DNA from: CAKRJP01 sp963658085
Lineage (GTDB): Bacteria > Bacillota > Clostridia > Lachnospirales > Lachnospiraceae
Length of the DNA stretch: 15,766 nucleotides
Assembly (NCBI GenBank): GCA_963658085.1
Contig: CAVKOU010000045.1
Location: 1-15,766 of the forward strand
Direction of reading: 5' to 3'
Part shown: positions 8,011-15,328 of the stretch, piece after piece
Numbering within the stretch: position 1 is the stretch's first letter
Layout of the letters: every line of letters begins with the position of its first letter
The notes under the pieces: generated by a model
The model's input: the letters and a program-made list of their open reading frames with translations, nothing else
Told to the model about the DNA's origin: nothing
The model's database searches: none
Position numbers and translations under genes: made by a program

Positions 8011-8319
8011 CTACAGTTTCAGCCCAATGGCCTCATTAACATAAGAAGTGATAAAGTCTTTCTTACGTCCGGTTCCGTGTCTGTCAGGAATCTCAACCAG
8101 AAGGGGTTGTGTTCTCTGGAGCTTGATCTCATCGATCAAATCCGGGAACTCCCGTCCAAACCGTTCTGTCAAAAGAACGATTCCTACCTCCGGATCATCC
8201 ATAGCAGTCTCAATGGCGGTACGCAGTTCCTCTCTCTCGTGAACTACAACGCCATCCACGCCTGCCAGTCTCATACCTGTCAGAGTATCGACATTATCAC
8301 TGATCAGATACATCTTCAT
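8011..8319 (-). CDS. atpF: V-type ATP synthase subunit F (central stalk)
   Basis: Small Rossmann-like subunit bound to D at the base of the rotor (called NtpG in Enterococcus). The 102 residues begin MKMYLISDNVDTLTGMRLAG, a typical family N-terminus, followed by GIVLLTERFGREFPDLIDEI and the switchable C-terminal helix DFITSYVNEAIGL. I place the start at ATG 8317-8319, one base after the atpK stop (8321-8323); the next in-frame ATG is 8311-8313. A longer reading from TTG 8334 would add five residues inside atpK and has no support. The ribosome site is weak, so translation is likely coupled to atpK. It is followed by the 12-bp hairpin. Confidence 0.94.
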   Translation of the reverse strand: MKMYLISDNVDTLTGMRLAGVDGVVVHEREELRTAIETAMDDPEVGIVLLTERFGREFPDLIDEIKLQRTQPLLVEIPDRHGTGRKKDFITSYVNEAIGLKL

Positions 8320-8320
8320 C

Positions 8321-8755
8321 TTACAATTTACCAATGATCATGAAGGAGATGATAAGTCCATACAAACAAACACCTTCTGCAAGACCTACGAAGATCAGTG
8401 ACTTACCAAGTACACTAGAATCCTCACTGATTGCTCCAAGCGCTGCACTTGCTGCACTTGCTACGGCGATACCACCACCTACACAAGCCAAACCGGTTGA
8501 AAGTGCTGCTGCTAAATATCCAAATCCTGTTGCATTACTAGCTGCTGCTCCTGCTGCTTCCGCTGCCTGTACAGGAGTTCCTGCAAAGAGCATGATTCCG
8601 GCAATTACAAAAGCGCCAAATACGAAGAATACATTTGCTCCAAGAGCACGTTTGTAACGTTTCTTAGACTGCTCTCCTAAAAGAAATGTTCCGAATGGTA
8701 CGATGATGCCAAGCACCAATGCTGCGATAAGTAATAATTTAACTGCTAGTGTCAT
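8321..8755 (-). CDS. ntpK: V-type ATP synthase subunit K (proteolipid, rotor ring)
   Basis: Membrane ring subunit that carries the transported ion. The 144 residues form four hydrophobic segments: about 4-26, 40-58, 79-107 and 118-141. The second half (GYLAAALSTGLACVGGGIAVA onward) is a standard ATP-synt_C hairpin with the ion-binding carboxylate Glu127 in GLAEGVCLYG. The first hairpin has no membrane-embedded acid, so each polypeptide supplies one site. An Ala/Gly-rich segment (64-79) joins the halves. Side chains corresponding to the Na+ ligands of Enterococcus NtpK (Thr/Gln in helix 2, Gln in helix 3) are not visible, which suggests H+ rather than Na+; this is inference. The ATG at 8755 has AAGGAGG nine bases upstream. 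Confidence 0.95.
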   Translation of the reverse strand: MTLAVKLLLIAALVLGIIVPFGTFLLGEQSKKRYKRALGANVFFVFGAFVIAGIMLFAGTPVQAAEAAGAAASNATGFGYLAAALSTGLACVGGGIAVASAASAALGAISEDSSVLGKSLIFVGLAEGVCLYGLIISFMIIGKL

Positions 8756-8786
8756 TTTAAATGTCCTCCTTAAATCTTAAGTTCCT

Positions 8787-10727
8787 TTACTTGTTATTGA
8801 CTTTATTAAATGGCTTAAACTCACGTCCGCTACCTTTGTAGAACCGGCTGAACATCTCGTAGTACTCAAGACGGAGTACCTGGATACCAACAACCAATCC
8901 CTCAAGAAGCATAACGATGAGGTTACCAACGATAACTCCAAGAATATTTGGAGTTCCCTGTTCAGCACCTGAAAGCATAAGAACAACTTCCATGATAGCT
9001 GCATGGCTCACTGCGAATGCTCCGATACGTACATAAGAGATTGTATTTGAGAAATAACTGAGCATAGTCTCAAACAACTCGAAGAATCCCTGTACAAAGA
9101 ACATTCCCTTGCCACCTTCCAGTTTCTGATTTCTCTTCTCGATGATGTTTCCGAGAGGCTCTTTGAAAAAGAACATTAAGATCGGAACTCCCAGGAAGAT
9201 AACCATCAAAACATTACCTGGTGTTTTATGTCCTGTCATGTAAAGGACAATGGTAATTACGATAAATGCATAGAATACAAATCCTGCTAATCCGTTGTGA
9301 GAGAAGAATAAGTCCTCTTTATCTCCACTCTTAGCCGCATTGATCATCTGGAATACCATAACCAAAAGGTTCAGACACATACCAACTGCTACCGCAACGA
9401 TAAATACGGTATTCAGCTGTCCCACGAAAGGAAGGGTTGTCATGGCATCCATAGGCTTTAACCAAAGAGCCGGAATTATATCTTCAAATCCAAATACACT
9501 TCCGTACAATACACCAAAGATCATGGAGAAAATACCTGCTACAGAAACAATTCCTGCAAGATTCATCTTCTTTATTAAATAAAGAAGACCTCCTCCGATA
9601 AATAATACAGCTCCCTGTCCCAAATCTCCGAACATTGCTCCGAAGATAATTGTATAGGTAAGAGCTACGAAAATTGTAGGATCCATCTCGTCAGATGCCG
9701 GAAGACCATACATCTCAATAAACATCTCGAAAGGCTTGAAGATCTTAGGATTCTTAAGCTTTGTAGGTGGCTCACCGAAGAATTTCTCTTTATCTTCCTC
9801 GATGACTGCCATAACCTTGTCATCATTCTTGATTTCTTCCATAAAGCTTTCTACATCAGCTTCACTCATCCAACCACAGATTACATAATGGCCATCCTGG
9901 TTCTCATCAGACTCCGTAATGGCTGCCTTCTTACGAATATCAAAGTAATCAGCCAGTTCAGAAAGCCTCATCTTCGCACCTAAAAGCTTTGCGGCATTGC
10001 TGCTCATAAGAGTTGCCTGCTTGCTCTCAAGGTCATCTGCCTCTTTCATGGTAGCTTCCATCTCAGCATTGACTTTATTCCAAATCTGCTCCGGAGTTCC
10101 CTCATAAGCATCCGTTAACTGGATTCTCTCAAAATGAAGGGAACTAAATAGGGCATCTACCATTCCCTTATCTTTGTTTGCTACGATATATCCACCGTAA
10201 ACATAGCTGTCGTTTCGAAGTCCTTCAAGGAATACCGCATTTACATCCTGCATCAGATACTTCTGCATTCTATCGTAGTAATCCAGGCCGATTCGACCAA
10301 ATCTTACCCTTAAGAACTTGTAATTAGAAATATGTCCAAGATCTACATCCAAAGCTCTAAAAGGCTCCAGGGCATTGGCAGTTTCTTTCTGCTCTCCTGC
10401 CTTCTTTTTCAAAAATTCTTTCTTCTCATCCATCTCCACATAATCATGGTTGATGCTTCGAAGAAGTGTTTTCATTTCCTCTTCTTCCATGGAAGTATCC
10501 GGAGTTACCTGTAAATTCTTATCCAAAAGCTCGCAGAACTGTTCTGCTTTTGCCAGTGGATCCCGGTACGGATTCACTTCAATGAAAGGTTGCAGATTAT
10601 CGGTGGTCTTAAGCTCAGCCAGTGCACTCTCAAGCTGCATCTCATGCTTGGTGAGATAAGTTCTGCACATTCTGTCCAAGTCTGTCTGAGGTCCGCTGAT
10701 CTGCAAGAATTTCATCTTTACTATCAT
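8787..10727 (-). CDS. ntpI: V-type ATP synthase subunit I (membrane stator, a-subunit)
   Basis: Stator subunit that forms the ion half-channels beside the K ring and ties the peripheral stalks to the membrane. The 646 residues divide into a cytoplasmic, coiled-coil N-terminal half (about 1-345, with Glu/Lys-rich helices near 80-120 and 220-260) and a membrane half (about 350-620) with seven or eight hydrophobic segments. YVRIGAFAVSHA places the conserved Arg567, and QVLRLEYYEMFSRFY places Arg619; two such arginines are the family's essential channel residues. FGAMFGDLGQG (362-372) is also typical. The ATG at 10727 overlaps the atpC stop as ATGA, with GGAGG nine bases upstream inside atpC. A later Met (residue 5) is possible but less supported. 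Confidence 0.96.
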   Translation of the reverse strand: MIVKMKFLQISGPQTDLDRMCRTYLTKHEMQLESALAELKTTDNLQPFIEVNPYRDPLAKAEQFCELLDKNLQVTPDTSMEEEEMKTLLRSINHDYVEMDEKKEFLKKKAGEQKETANALEPFRALDVDLGHISNYKFLRVRFGRIGLDYYDRMQKYLMQDVNAVFLEGLRNDSYVYGGYIVANKDKGMVDALFSSLHFERIQLTDAYEGTPEQIWNKVNAEMEATMKEADDLESKQATLMSSNAAKLLGAKMRLSELADYFDIRKKAAITESDENQDGHYVICGWMSEADVESFMEEIKNDDKVMAVIEEDKEKFFGEPPTKLKNPKIFKPFEMFIEMYGLPASDEMDPTIFVALTYTIIFGAMFGDLGQGAVLFIGGGLLYLIKKMNLAGIVSVAGIFSMIFGVLYGSVFGFEDIIPALWLKPMDAMTTLPFVGQLNTVFIVAVAVGMCLNLLVMVFQMINAAKSGDKEDLFFSHNGLAGFVFYAFIVITIVLYMTGHKTPGNVLMVIFLGVPILMFFFKEPLGNIIEKRNQKLEGGKGMFFVQGFFELFETMLSYFSNTISYVRIGAFAVSHAAIMEVVLMLSGAEQGTPNILGVIVGNLIVMLLEGLVVGIQVLRLEYYEMFSRFYKGSGREFKPFNKVNNK

Positions 10728-11773
10728 TCTTTCTTACCTCCTATGTATCCCAGTGTCTCCCTAGGTGTCAGACCGTAGCGGATACACTCAAGGGCCGTAA
10801 TCAAACGATCAATCTCTTCCTCTTTTAAGAACAAGTAAGTATTAACCGTTGCCAGAGAGTAAGGATTCCTCCGACGATCGGACATATACAGATTATGCAT
10901 ACATTCCCGATAGAACTCTTCCATGTTCTCTGATTTTGCCATGGCATGGAATCTTCTCTCATAATACGAATTATTCAAAAGTTGAACAAATTGTTCAACT
11001 GTTGGTGCCTCCACCATTGCCTTAAACTCATCCGGTTTAATACGGTACTGGATCGGAATTACCATAAGGTAGATATCCGGAGCAAGCATGTTGTAGTACT
11101 TCTTCGCACGATAGATCCAGTTCAGATTCAAAAGATCTATCTTCGTTCCACAGTCTCGTTTAAAGATTTCCTGCTCGTTCTTGTCTAACGCCTTACGCTG
11201 TTTGGTCCAGGCATTCTTAAAGAAATGCTGTTCCAAAAGTATTTCATAATCATACAGAGTGGCATCCGGATTATCCTTCACGGGACTAAGAGGCTCATAA
11301 TACTCTGTATCTTTTAAGCTTTCCACAAGCTCCTGAATGTTTCTAGATGTGATCATCTTATCTACATCCAATTGAGAATACCTATCGAAGTATTCCTTCT
11401 TATAATCAATATCAAAAGGAATATCATAGTGATTAAACACGATTCTCAAGCAATAATTAATAAGATCAATCTCATATCGCTTCCAAAACCCTCGCATGAA
11501 CTTCTTTTGTCTCATGCCGGCAAATCGATACAATCTGGTATAGTCTGCGTAGAGGGATTGACCTAAGACTTTCTCAACATTTCCACGGTGATACAAGGTA
11601 TCATCCATCTTCCCCAGCGCCTCAGAATAAGCAGGTTTTCCTTTCAGGTACTCCACCGCCTCCGGAACGCTGCGAAGATTCGCAATATTTTCAAAGTCTT
11701 GATCGGTCAGAAGCTTTGCCTGCATGGCCTTTACCTTGGTGGTCAGGCCGCTGTATGACATTACATTTCCCAT
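10724..11773 (-). CDS. atpC: V-type ATP synthase subunit C (AC39/d-type)
   Basis: Soluble, mostly helical funnel-shaped subunit that connects the D/F shaft to the K ring (subunit d in eukaryotic terms). The 349 residues are normal for the family. Family-like features are an early YSGLTTKVKAMQAKLL segment (7-22), ADYTRLYRFAGM, and the C-terminal YSLATVNTYLFLKEEEIDRL followed by IRYGL. No membrane segment or signal peptide is seen. The ATG at 11773 has AGAGGTG a few bases upstream and lies 14 bases after the G/H subunit stop; the end overlaps ntpI by 4 bases. The position before subunit I differs from the Enterococcus order, where C follows E. Confidence 0.93.
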   Translation of the reverse strand: MGNVMSYSGLTTKVKAMQAKLLTDQDFENIANLRSVPEAVEYLKGKPAYSEALGKMDDTLYHRGNVEKVLGQSLYADYTRLYRFAGMRQKKFMRGFWKRYEIDLINYCLRIVFNHYDIPFDIDYKKEYFDRYSQLDVDKMITSRNIQELVESLKDTEYYEPLSPVKDNPDATLYDYEILLEQHFFKNAWTKQRKALDKNEQEIFKRDCGTKIDLLNLNWIYRAKKYYNMLAPDIYLMVIPIQYRIKPDEFKAMVEAPTVEQFVQLLNNSYYERRFHAMAKSENMEEFYRECMHNLYMSDRRRNPYSLATVNTYLFLKEEEIDRLITALECIRYGLTPRETLGYIGGKKE

Positions 11774-11787
11774 AATTCACCTCTGCC

Positions 11788-12099
11788 TTATACCTTAATA
11801 ATGTTTTCTAGAATCTCCTTTGCATATGCTTCGTGATTCTCTTTAAAATCTTCTTCAAGATTGTCGATAACGAAATGATGACGTTCCTTCTCATCTTCCA
11901 TGATCTGCTTCATCTTGGCATCCGAAGCCTGTCTGATCTCGTTAATCTTCTGTTCTGTCTTATCAGCCAGATCCGCATCGAATTTTTCGCGTTCGTCTTG
12001 AAGCTGCTGGTCTGTCATAGACTTCTCGTCTTCCGCACGTTTCACGATGCTTTCTGCGGTTCTCTCTATTTCTTCTATTTTCTGAAATACAGAATCCAT
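11788..12099 (-). CDS. V-type ATP synthase peripheral-stalk subunit G/H
   Basis: First gene of the operon. The 103-residue product is almost entirely charged coiled coil: MDSVFQKIEEIERTAESIVK, then alternating Glu/Lys/Asp/Gln with hydrophobic heptad positions (VKRAEDEK, ADLADKTEQKINEIRQASD), ending AKEILENIIKV. Such a small helical protein at the head of an A/V-ATPase operon is the usual G (NtpF, AhaH) partner of subunit E in the stator stalks. Sequence conservation in this family is low, so the call rests on length, coiled-coil character and position. The ATG at 12099 has TGGAGGT a few bases upstream. It lies 14 bases before atpC. Confidence 0.87.
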   Translation of the reverse strand: MDSVFQKIEEIERTAESIVKRAEDEKSMTDQQLQDEREKFDADLADKTEQKINEIRQASDAKMKQIMEDEKERHHFVIDNLEEDFKENHEAYAKEILENIIKV

Positions 12100-12140
12100 A
12101 GGGCACCTCCATTTCTACTTAATCTGTAGGCAACGAGAAA

Positions 12141-12152
12141 TGTGTATACACA
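12141..12152. promoter_or_regulatory. Perfect 12-base palindrome TGTGTATACACA in the ATPase leader
   Basis: The sequence is identical on both strands and sits between the leader hairpin and the G/H ribosome binding site, about 42 bases before the start codon. It could be a regulator site. No protein can be named. Confidence 0.4.
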
Positions 12153-12155
12153 CAA

Positions 12156-12199
12156 AAAAACCTGCCTCAGCGTGTAAATAGCATCCTTGCAAGGTTTTT
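12156..12199 (-). terminator. Terminator-like hairpin (possible attenuator) in the ATPase leader
   Basis: AAAAACCTGC (12156-12165) pairs with GCAAGGTTTTT (12189-12199) as a 10-bp stem with one bulged A and a 23-base loop. On the minus strand the stem runs into seven U (complement of 12154-12160), as in an intrinsic terminator. Since the predicted promoter is upstream and the G/H start is about 57 bases downstream, it may act as an attenuator of the operon. Alternatively it is a second terminator for the preceding glucosaminidase gene. The left arm also includes the palindrome CCTTGCAAGG (12185-12194). Confidence 0.5.
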
Positions 12200-12233
12200 A
12201 AATTTCGAGTCGTTACCGTTATAAGATATTTTT

Positions 12234-12249
12234 GTACTTAAATAAGTAC
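12234..12249. promoter_or_regulatory. Palindrome GTACTTA-AA-TAAGTAC near the ATPase transcription start
   Basis: Seven-base arms are perfect inverted copies around two bases. It lies about 8 to 24 bases downstream of the predicted start point (near 12257), so it may be an operator or a hairpin at the 5' end of the mRNA. Confidence 0.45.
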
Positions 12250-12263
12250 CTTATTTCTTGGTT

Positions 12264-12292
12264 ATTATGAAACTTTTCCGCGAGAGAATCAA
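12264..12292 (-). promoter_or_regulatory. Predicted sigma-A promoter of the V-type ATPase operon
   Basis: On the minus strand TTGATT (12292-12287) and CATAAT (12269-12264) are separated by exactly 17 bases; they match the consensus at four and five of six positions. The surroundings are AT-rich. Transcription would start near 12257, giving a leader of about 158 bases before the G/H start. This is the best promoter in the 393-base gap between the glucosaminidase and the operon (12100-12492), which otherwise holds two palindromes, two hairpins and AT-rich sequence with no gene. Confidence 0.6.
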
Positions 12293-12395
12293 TCGTCATT
12301 TTTACCAAAAAAGTAATATTTATACCTAGATAAAATTAAATAATTTTGAAGTTTTTTAACAAAATCTGAACATTGTGTCGATTAAAAATCAGAGC

Positions 12396-12430
12396 AAAAA
12401 AAGAAGTTCTGAATTTCAGAACTTCTTTTT
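12396..12430 (-). terminator. Intrinsic terminator of the glucosaminidase gene
   Basis: AAAAAGAAGTTCTGA (12398-12412) and TCAGAACTTCTTTTT (12416-12430) form a perfect 15-bp stem with a 3-base loop. The minus strand then has seven U (complement of 12396-12402). It lies about 62 bases after the stop at 12493 and upstream of the ATPase promoter, so it separates the two transcription units. Confidence 0.9.
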
Positions 12431-12492
12431 GAGAAAGTTGCACAATTTTTTATTCTACACTTTTCTAGTTTTATGTTGTTTTACCGTCATTT

Positions 12493-15225
12493 TTAATTGC
12501 CTACGTAAGGTCTCGTAGTACTTCCCGGTGCCGAAGATCCTTTCGCCACCAATCGAATCTCAATAGACTCCAAACGCTTTGCTTGGCCCGAAGTTCCGGC
12601 TTTTTCTCCGTTCTTTGCCCAGTCTAACCAGCCATAGGTCTGACTGTGTACCCGGTAGTAGATATCATATTTATCTGCCATACTTCCCGTCAACTGAATC
12701 TGAATAGCTTCCAATCGCTTTCCTTGACCCGAAGTTCCGGAACTGGCTCCATTCGATACCCAGTTCTGCCAACCGTAGGTCTGCACATGGGTTCGATACT
12801 GAATGGAACCGGATACATCCGGATCTACCAGCTTGATCTGAATGGCTTCTAATCGCTTCCCAAGTCCTGTTGTTCCGGAAGCCAGGTTATTATATGACCA
12901 TCCCATCCAACCATAGGTTTGCACATGAGTCTGATAGGTAATGGAAGCTTTGACAAAGGCGTTGGAAGTGTCTCCGGGTGCGCCACCTCCCTTAGCTACC
13001 AGGCGGATTTCAATAGCTTCCAGACGTTTACCCATACCGGAAGTTCCCGCGCTTTCACCATTCTTAGCCCAACCGAGCCAACCATAGCTTTGAGCGTGAA
13101 CCCTGTAGTAAACGTCATATTTATTTGCCATTTGCCCCGTAAGCTTAATCTGAATGGCCTCCAGTCGTTTTCCTTCTCCGGTGGTTCCTGAAGCAGCACC
13201 GTCACTCTTCCAGTCCGACTCCCAACCATAAGTCTGTCTATGAACCCGGTACTGGATACTTCCTGAAACCGGGGCATTACCAAGACTAATGGTAATGGCT
13301 TCTAGTCGCTTAGCCTCTCCACTGGTTCCTGCCATGGCACCATTCTGTACCGTATCCATCCAACCATAAGTCTGAGCGTGAACACTGTAATTAACAGAAG
13401 CCTCCGAAGACTTATTTCCTGTAAAGACCGTCGTAACATAATCTTTTGAAATGTAAGCATACATATTGCCCATGCTATAATTTCCCGTGGAATCTACCAC
13501 TGCAGTACGTCCGCTATTTAACACTCCGTCACTCTGGATTTCATAAAAATTCCCGGAAGTCCCACGAATAATCACCGGATAATTGGAATGGCTACCTGTG
13601 GTATAAAGTACCGAAGAAGATGTGGATGCATCTTTTCTTACATTTACATTGTTGTGAGAACTACTGATCGTATCCTTAATTCCAATGGTGTAATAACCAT
13701 AATCCTTATTCCCACCGGTAGAATCCAGATTTCTTGCTATAGAAGCAATGACCTCTCCCCAGTAAGGGCTTGATCCCCAACTCACATTAACACCTACGGA
13801 CTTATCACCCAGACAACTTCCGTGATAATAGGTATATCCCGGACGCATATATCGCTTTGACATATAGGTTTCTGCAAAATCCTTGATGCAGGCATCTGCA
13901 CTGGAAAAATAAGTTGCCTGATCCGGGTCAGAATCTACCGCATTGATTCCAAATAAATTATAGCGATTCTTTGCATAATTACTGGTTCCCCAGCCACTTT
14001 CATTAATGGCCGCTGCCGCCGCAAGAAGGGCATTTATTCCATAGGAATTCTGACAATTCACAAAAGCAGATCCCGTTCCATATAGTACTGAAGCACTTCC
14101 GTAACCATATTTGTTCAAAAGCGTGTTAATAATATTGGTAAGCTCACTGGCACTGTAATTAGAAGTACTTCTCATCGAAAGATACTGATAATAATTGTAA
14201 TAGGGTTCTCCCGGATTTACCGATTGACTTCTGGTATCCCGCTCATAATCATAGAGCATGGTAGAATAATCAGTATAAAAATAATGACCATCGTAGCTGT
14301 AATAGGTGGTATTGGCACTTAGATAACTAGGTTTTGCACCTACATTTAATTCCGAATACGCATTGGAAGCAGCCAGGTTGTTGCTAATACAGTGATACAG
14401 ACTAGACCCGTCTGTTTCATAGTAACTAAATCCTTTAACAGAAGAAAGTTTAACCACCTGAACCTGAGATTCATCCACCAAGCCCACGACTCCTGCCTGC
14501 ATGAATTTCACCTTTCCCCCAGAGGTTCCAAGATAAGCCGCATCGGCTCCCACACCACCGTAGGTATAACCATCCACATTGGTTTGGTATTCCTTATAGG
14601 CAGTGATACCCGTTACCGCTTGGCCGGATTTTGTGGCACGGAAATTTACGATCTTCGGGCTGGATACCGATGCTCTTGCCAGAGCTTCGTCCGAGTCTTC
14701 TTCCTCCGACTCCCGAATCACGCCATCCCCTTCTAAGGTTACTTCGTTCAAATTGCCGTCCGCGTCCATTGCATAAATGGTATCAGTCGTATGATCTCCA
14801 TCCATGGATGTGGTAGTCTCTGTGGCTACGGTTCCTGTAATAGAAGCATCTTCCGAAGTATCTGTAGATGATTTTTCTGTGGAATCCGTGGTAGATTCTG
14901 ATACAGAGCCAGTTCCTTGGTCAGATGTCTGGTTGGTGGAAGTAATATCTGAGGATTCCGTAGCAGATCCTACCTCTGATTCTGCTGCCGACTCTGTTGT
15001 TGACTCTGTTATCGAACCCGATTCAGTCATACTATCACCAGTCGTCTCTCCGACCTGAGACGTTCCATCCCCATTGCTCGGATTCTCCGTTTCGGAGTCC
15101 GACGTGTACCGGGAGCTAACATTCTCCTCTCCATAAGCCATGGATGCCCCTCCAAGAATCATACTGGCAGTAAGCACAGCCGCCAGTATTTTCTTAGAGG
15201 CTTTCAATTTTTTAAAGTTTTTCAT
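12493..15225 (-). CDS. Secreted glucosaminidase (GH73) with SH3-like domain and six ChW repeats
   Basis: Exported peptidoglycan hydrolase of 910 residues, acting on the glycan backbone (endo-N-acetylglucosaminidase type). Order: signal peptide 1-32 (KKLKASKK, hydrophobic core, SMAYG cleavage region); very Ser/Thr/Glu/Asp-rich low-complexity linker about 35-150; module about 190-345 with SGGKVKFMQAGVVGLVDESQ and Tyr-rich YYSYDGHYFYTDY; GH73 domain about 345-500 with INESGWGTS, so Glu409 is the predicted catalytic acid; SH3-like wall-binding domain about 507-600 (VNVRKDASTSSSVL); six ChW repeats 611-892 with YGW and GKRLEAI signatures. ChW repeats bind the surface or partners in clostridia. The ATG at 15225 has only a distant AGGGG upstream. 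Signs of autolysin or cell-separation function are inferred. Confidence 0.92.
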   Translation of the reverse strand: MKNFKKLKASKKILAAVLTASMILGGASMAYGEENVSSRYTSDSETENPSNGDGTSQVGETTGDSMTESGSITESTTESAAESEVGSATESSDITSTNQTSDQGTGSVSESTTDSTEKSSTDTSEDASITGTVATETTTSMDGDHTTDTIYAMDADGNLNEVTLEGDGVIRESEEEDSDEALARASVSSPKIVNFRATKSGQAVTGITAYKEYQTNVDGYTYGGVGADAAYLGTSGGKVKFMQAGVVGLVDESQVQVVKLSSVKGFSYYETDGSSLYHCISNNLAASNAYSELNVGAKPSYLSANTTYYSYDGHYFYTDYSTMLYDYERDTRSQSVNPGEPYYNYYQYLSMRSTSNYSASELTNIINTLLNKYGYGSASVLYGTGSAFVNCQNSYGINALLAAAAAINESGWGTSNYAKNRYNLFGINAVDSDPDQATYFSSADACIKDFAETYMSKRYMRPGYTYYHGSCLGDKSVGVNVSWGSSPYWGEVIASIARNLDSTGGNKDYGYYTIGIKDTISSSHNNVNVRKDASTSSSVLYTTGSHSNYPVIIRGTSGNFYEIQSDGVLNSGRTAVVDSTGNYSMGNMYAYISKDYVTTVFTGNKSSEASVNYSVHAQTYGWMDTVQNGAMAGTSGEAKRLEAITISLGNAPVSGSIQYRVHRQTYGWESDWKSDGAASGTTGEGKRLEAIQIKLTGQMANKYDVYYRVHAQSYGWLGWAKNGESAGTSGMGKRLEAIEIRLVAKGGGAPGDTSNAFVKASITYQTHVQTYGWMGWSYNNLASGTTGLGKRLEAIQIKLVDPDVSGSIQYRTHVQTYGWQNWVSNGASSGTSGQGKRLEAIQIQLTGSMADKYDIYYRVHSQTYGWLDWAKNGEKAGTSGQAKRLESIEIRLVAKGSSAPGSTTRPYVGN
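12550..12942 (-). repeat. ChW repeats 4-6 (second triplet)
   Basis: Three further ChW repeats encode residues 762-799, 808-845 and 855-892 (DNA 12829-12942, 12691-12804, 12550-12663). Linkers and flanks mirror the first triplet: TGSMADKYD versus TGQMANKYD, and VAKGSSAPG versus VAKGGGAPG. Repeats 3 and 6 share 30 of 38 residues by hand alignment. Confidence 0.9.
13000..13395 (-). repeat. ChW repeats 1-3 (first triplet)
   Basis: Three ChW (clostridial hydrophobic, conserved W) repeats encode residues 611-648, 657-695 and 705-742 (DNA 13282-13395, 13141-13257, 13000-13113). Each has a VHxQxYGW-type segment and ends near GxxKRLEAIxIxL. Short linkers GNAPVSGS and TGQMANKYD separate them. Confidence 0.9.
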
Positions 15226-15253
15226 TTTGTTATATCATCCCCTTATTATGTTA

Positions 15254-15279
15254 CTAACATTTACGAGTGCCTATGTTAG
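15254..15279. promoter_or_regulatory. Inverted repeat upstream of the glucosaminidase gene
   Basis: CTAACAT (15254-15260) and ATGTTAG (15273-15279) are perfect 7-base inverted copies 12 bases apart, 29 bases before the start codon. It could be an operator or a leader hairpin. I could not identify a convincing promoter in the 103-base interval between this gene and the phosphatase gene, so cotranscription is possible. Confidence 0.4.
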
Positions 15280-15328
15280 ATATTTAACCACACTTCCCGG
15301 GGAAAGGCTATGATTTCAGCCTCTTTTT

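Noticed and set aside
7548..8337. Overlapping plus-strand open frames of 163 and 167 codons
   Set aside because: Both are antisense to atpE and atpF, and their translations have no recognisable domain.
12141..12152. TATACA within the palindrome read as a -10 box for the ATPase operon
   Set aside because: No -35-like hexamer lies 16-18 bases upstream; the promoter at 12264-12292 is much better.
14804..15058. Plus-strand open frame of 84 codons rich in Val, Ser, Asp
   Set aside because: It is the antisense of the Ser/Thr/Glu-rich linker of the glucosaminidase; the composition is a mirror of that repeat and it has no ribosome site.
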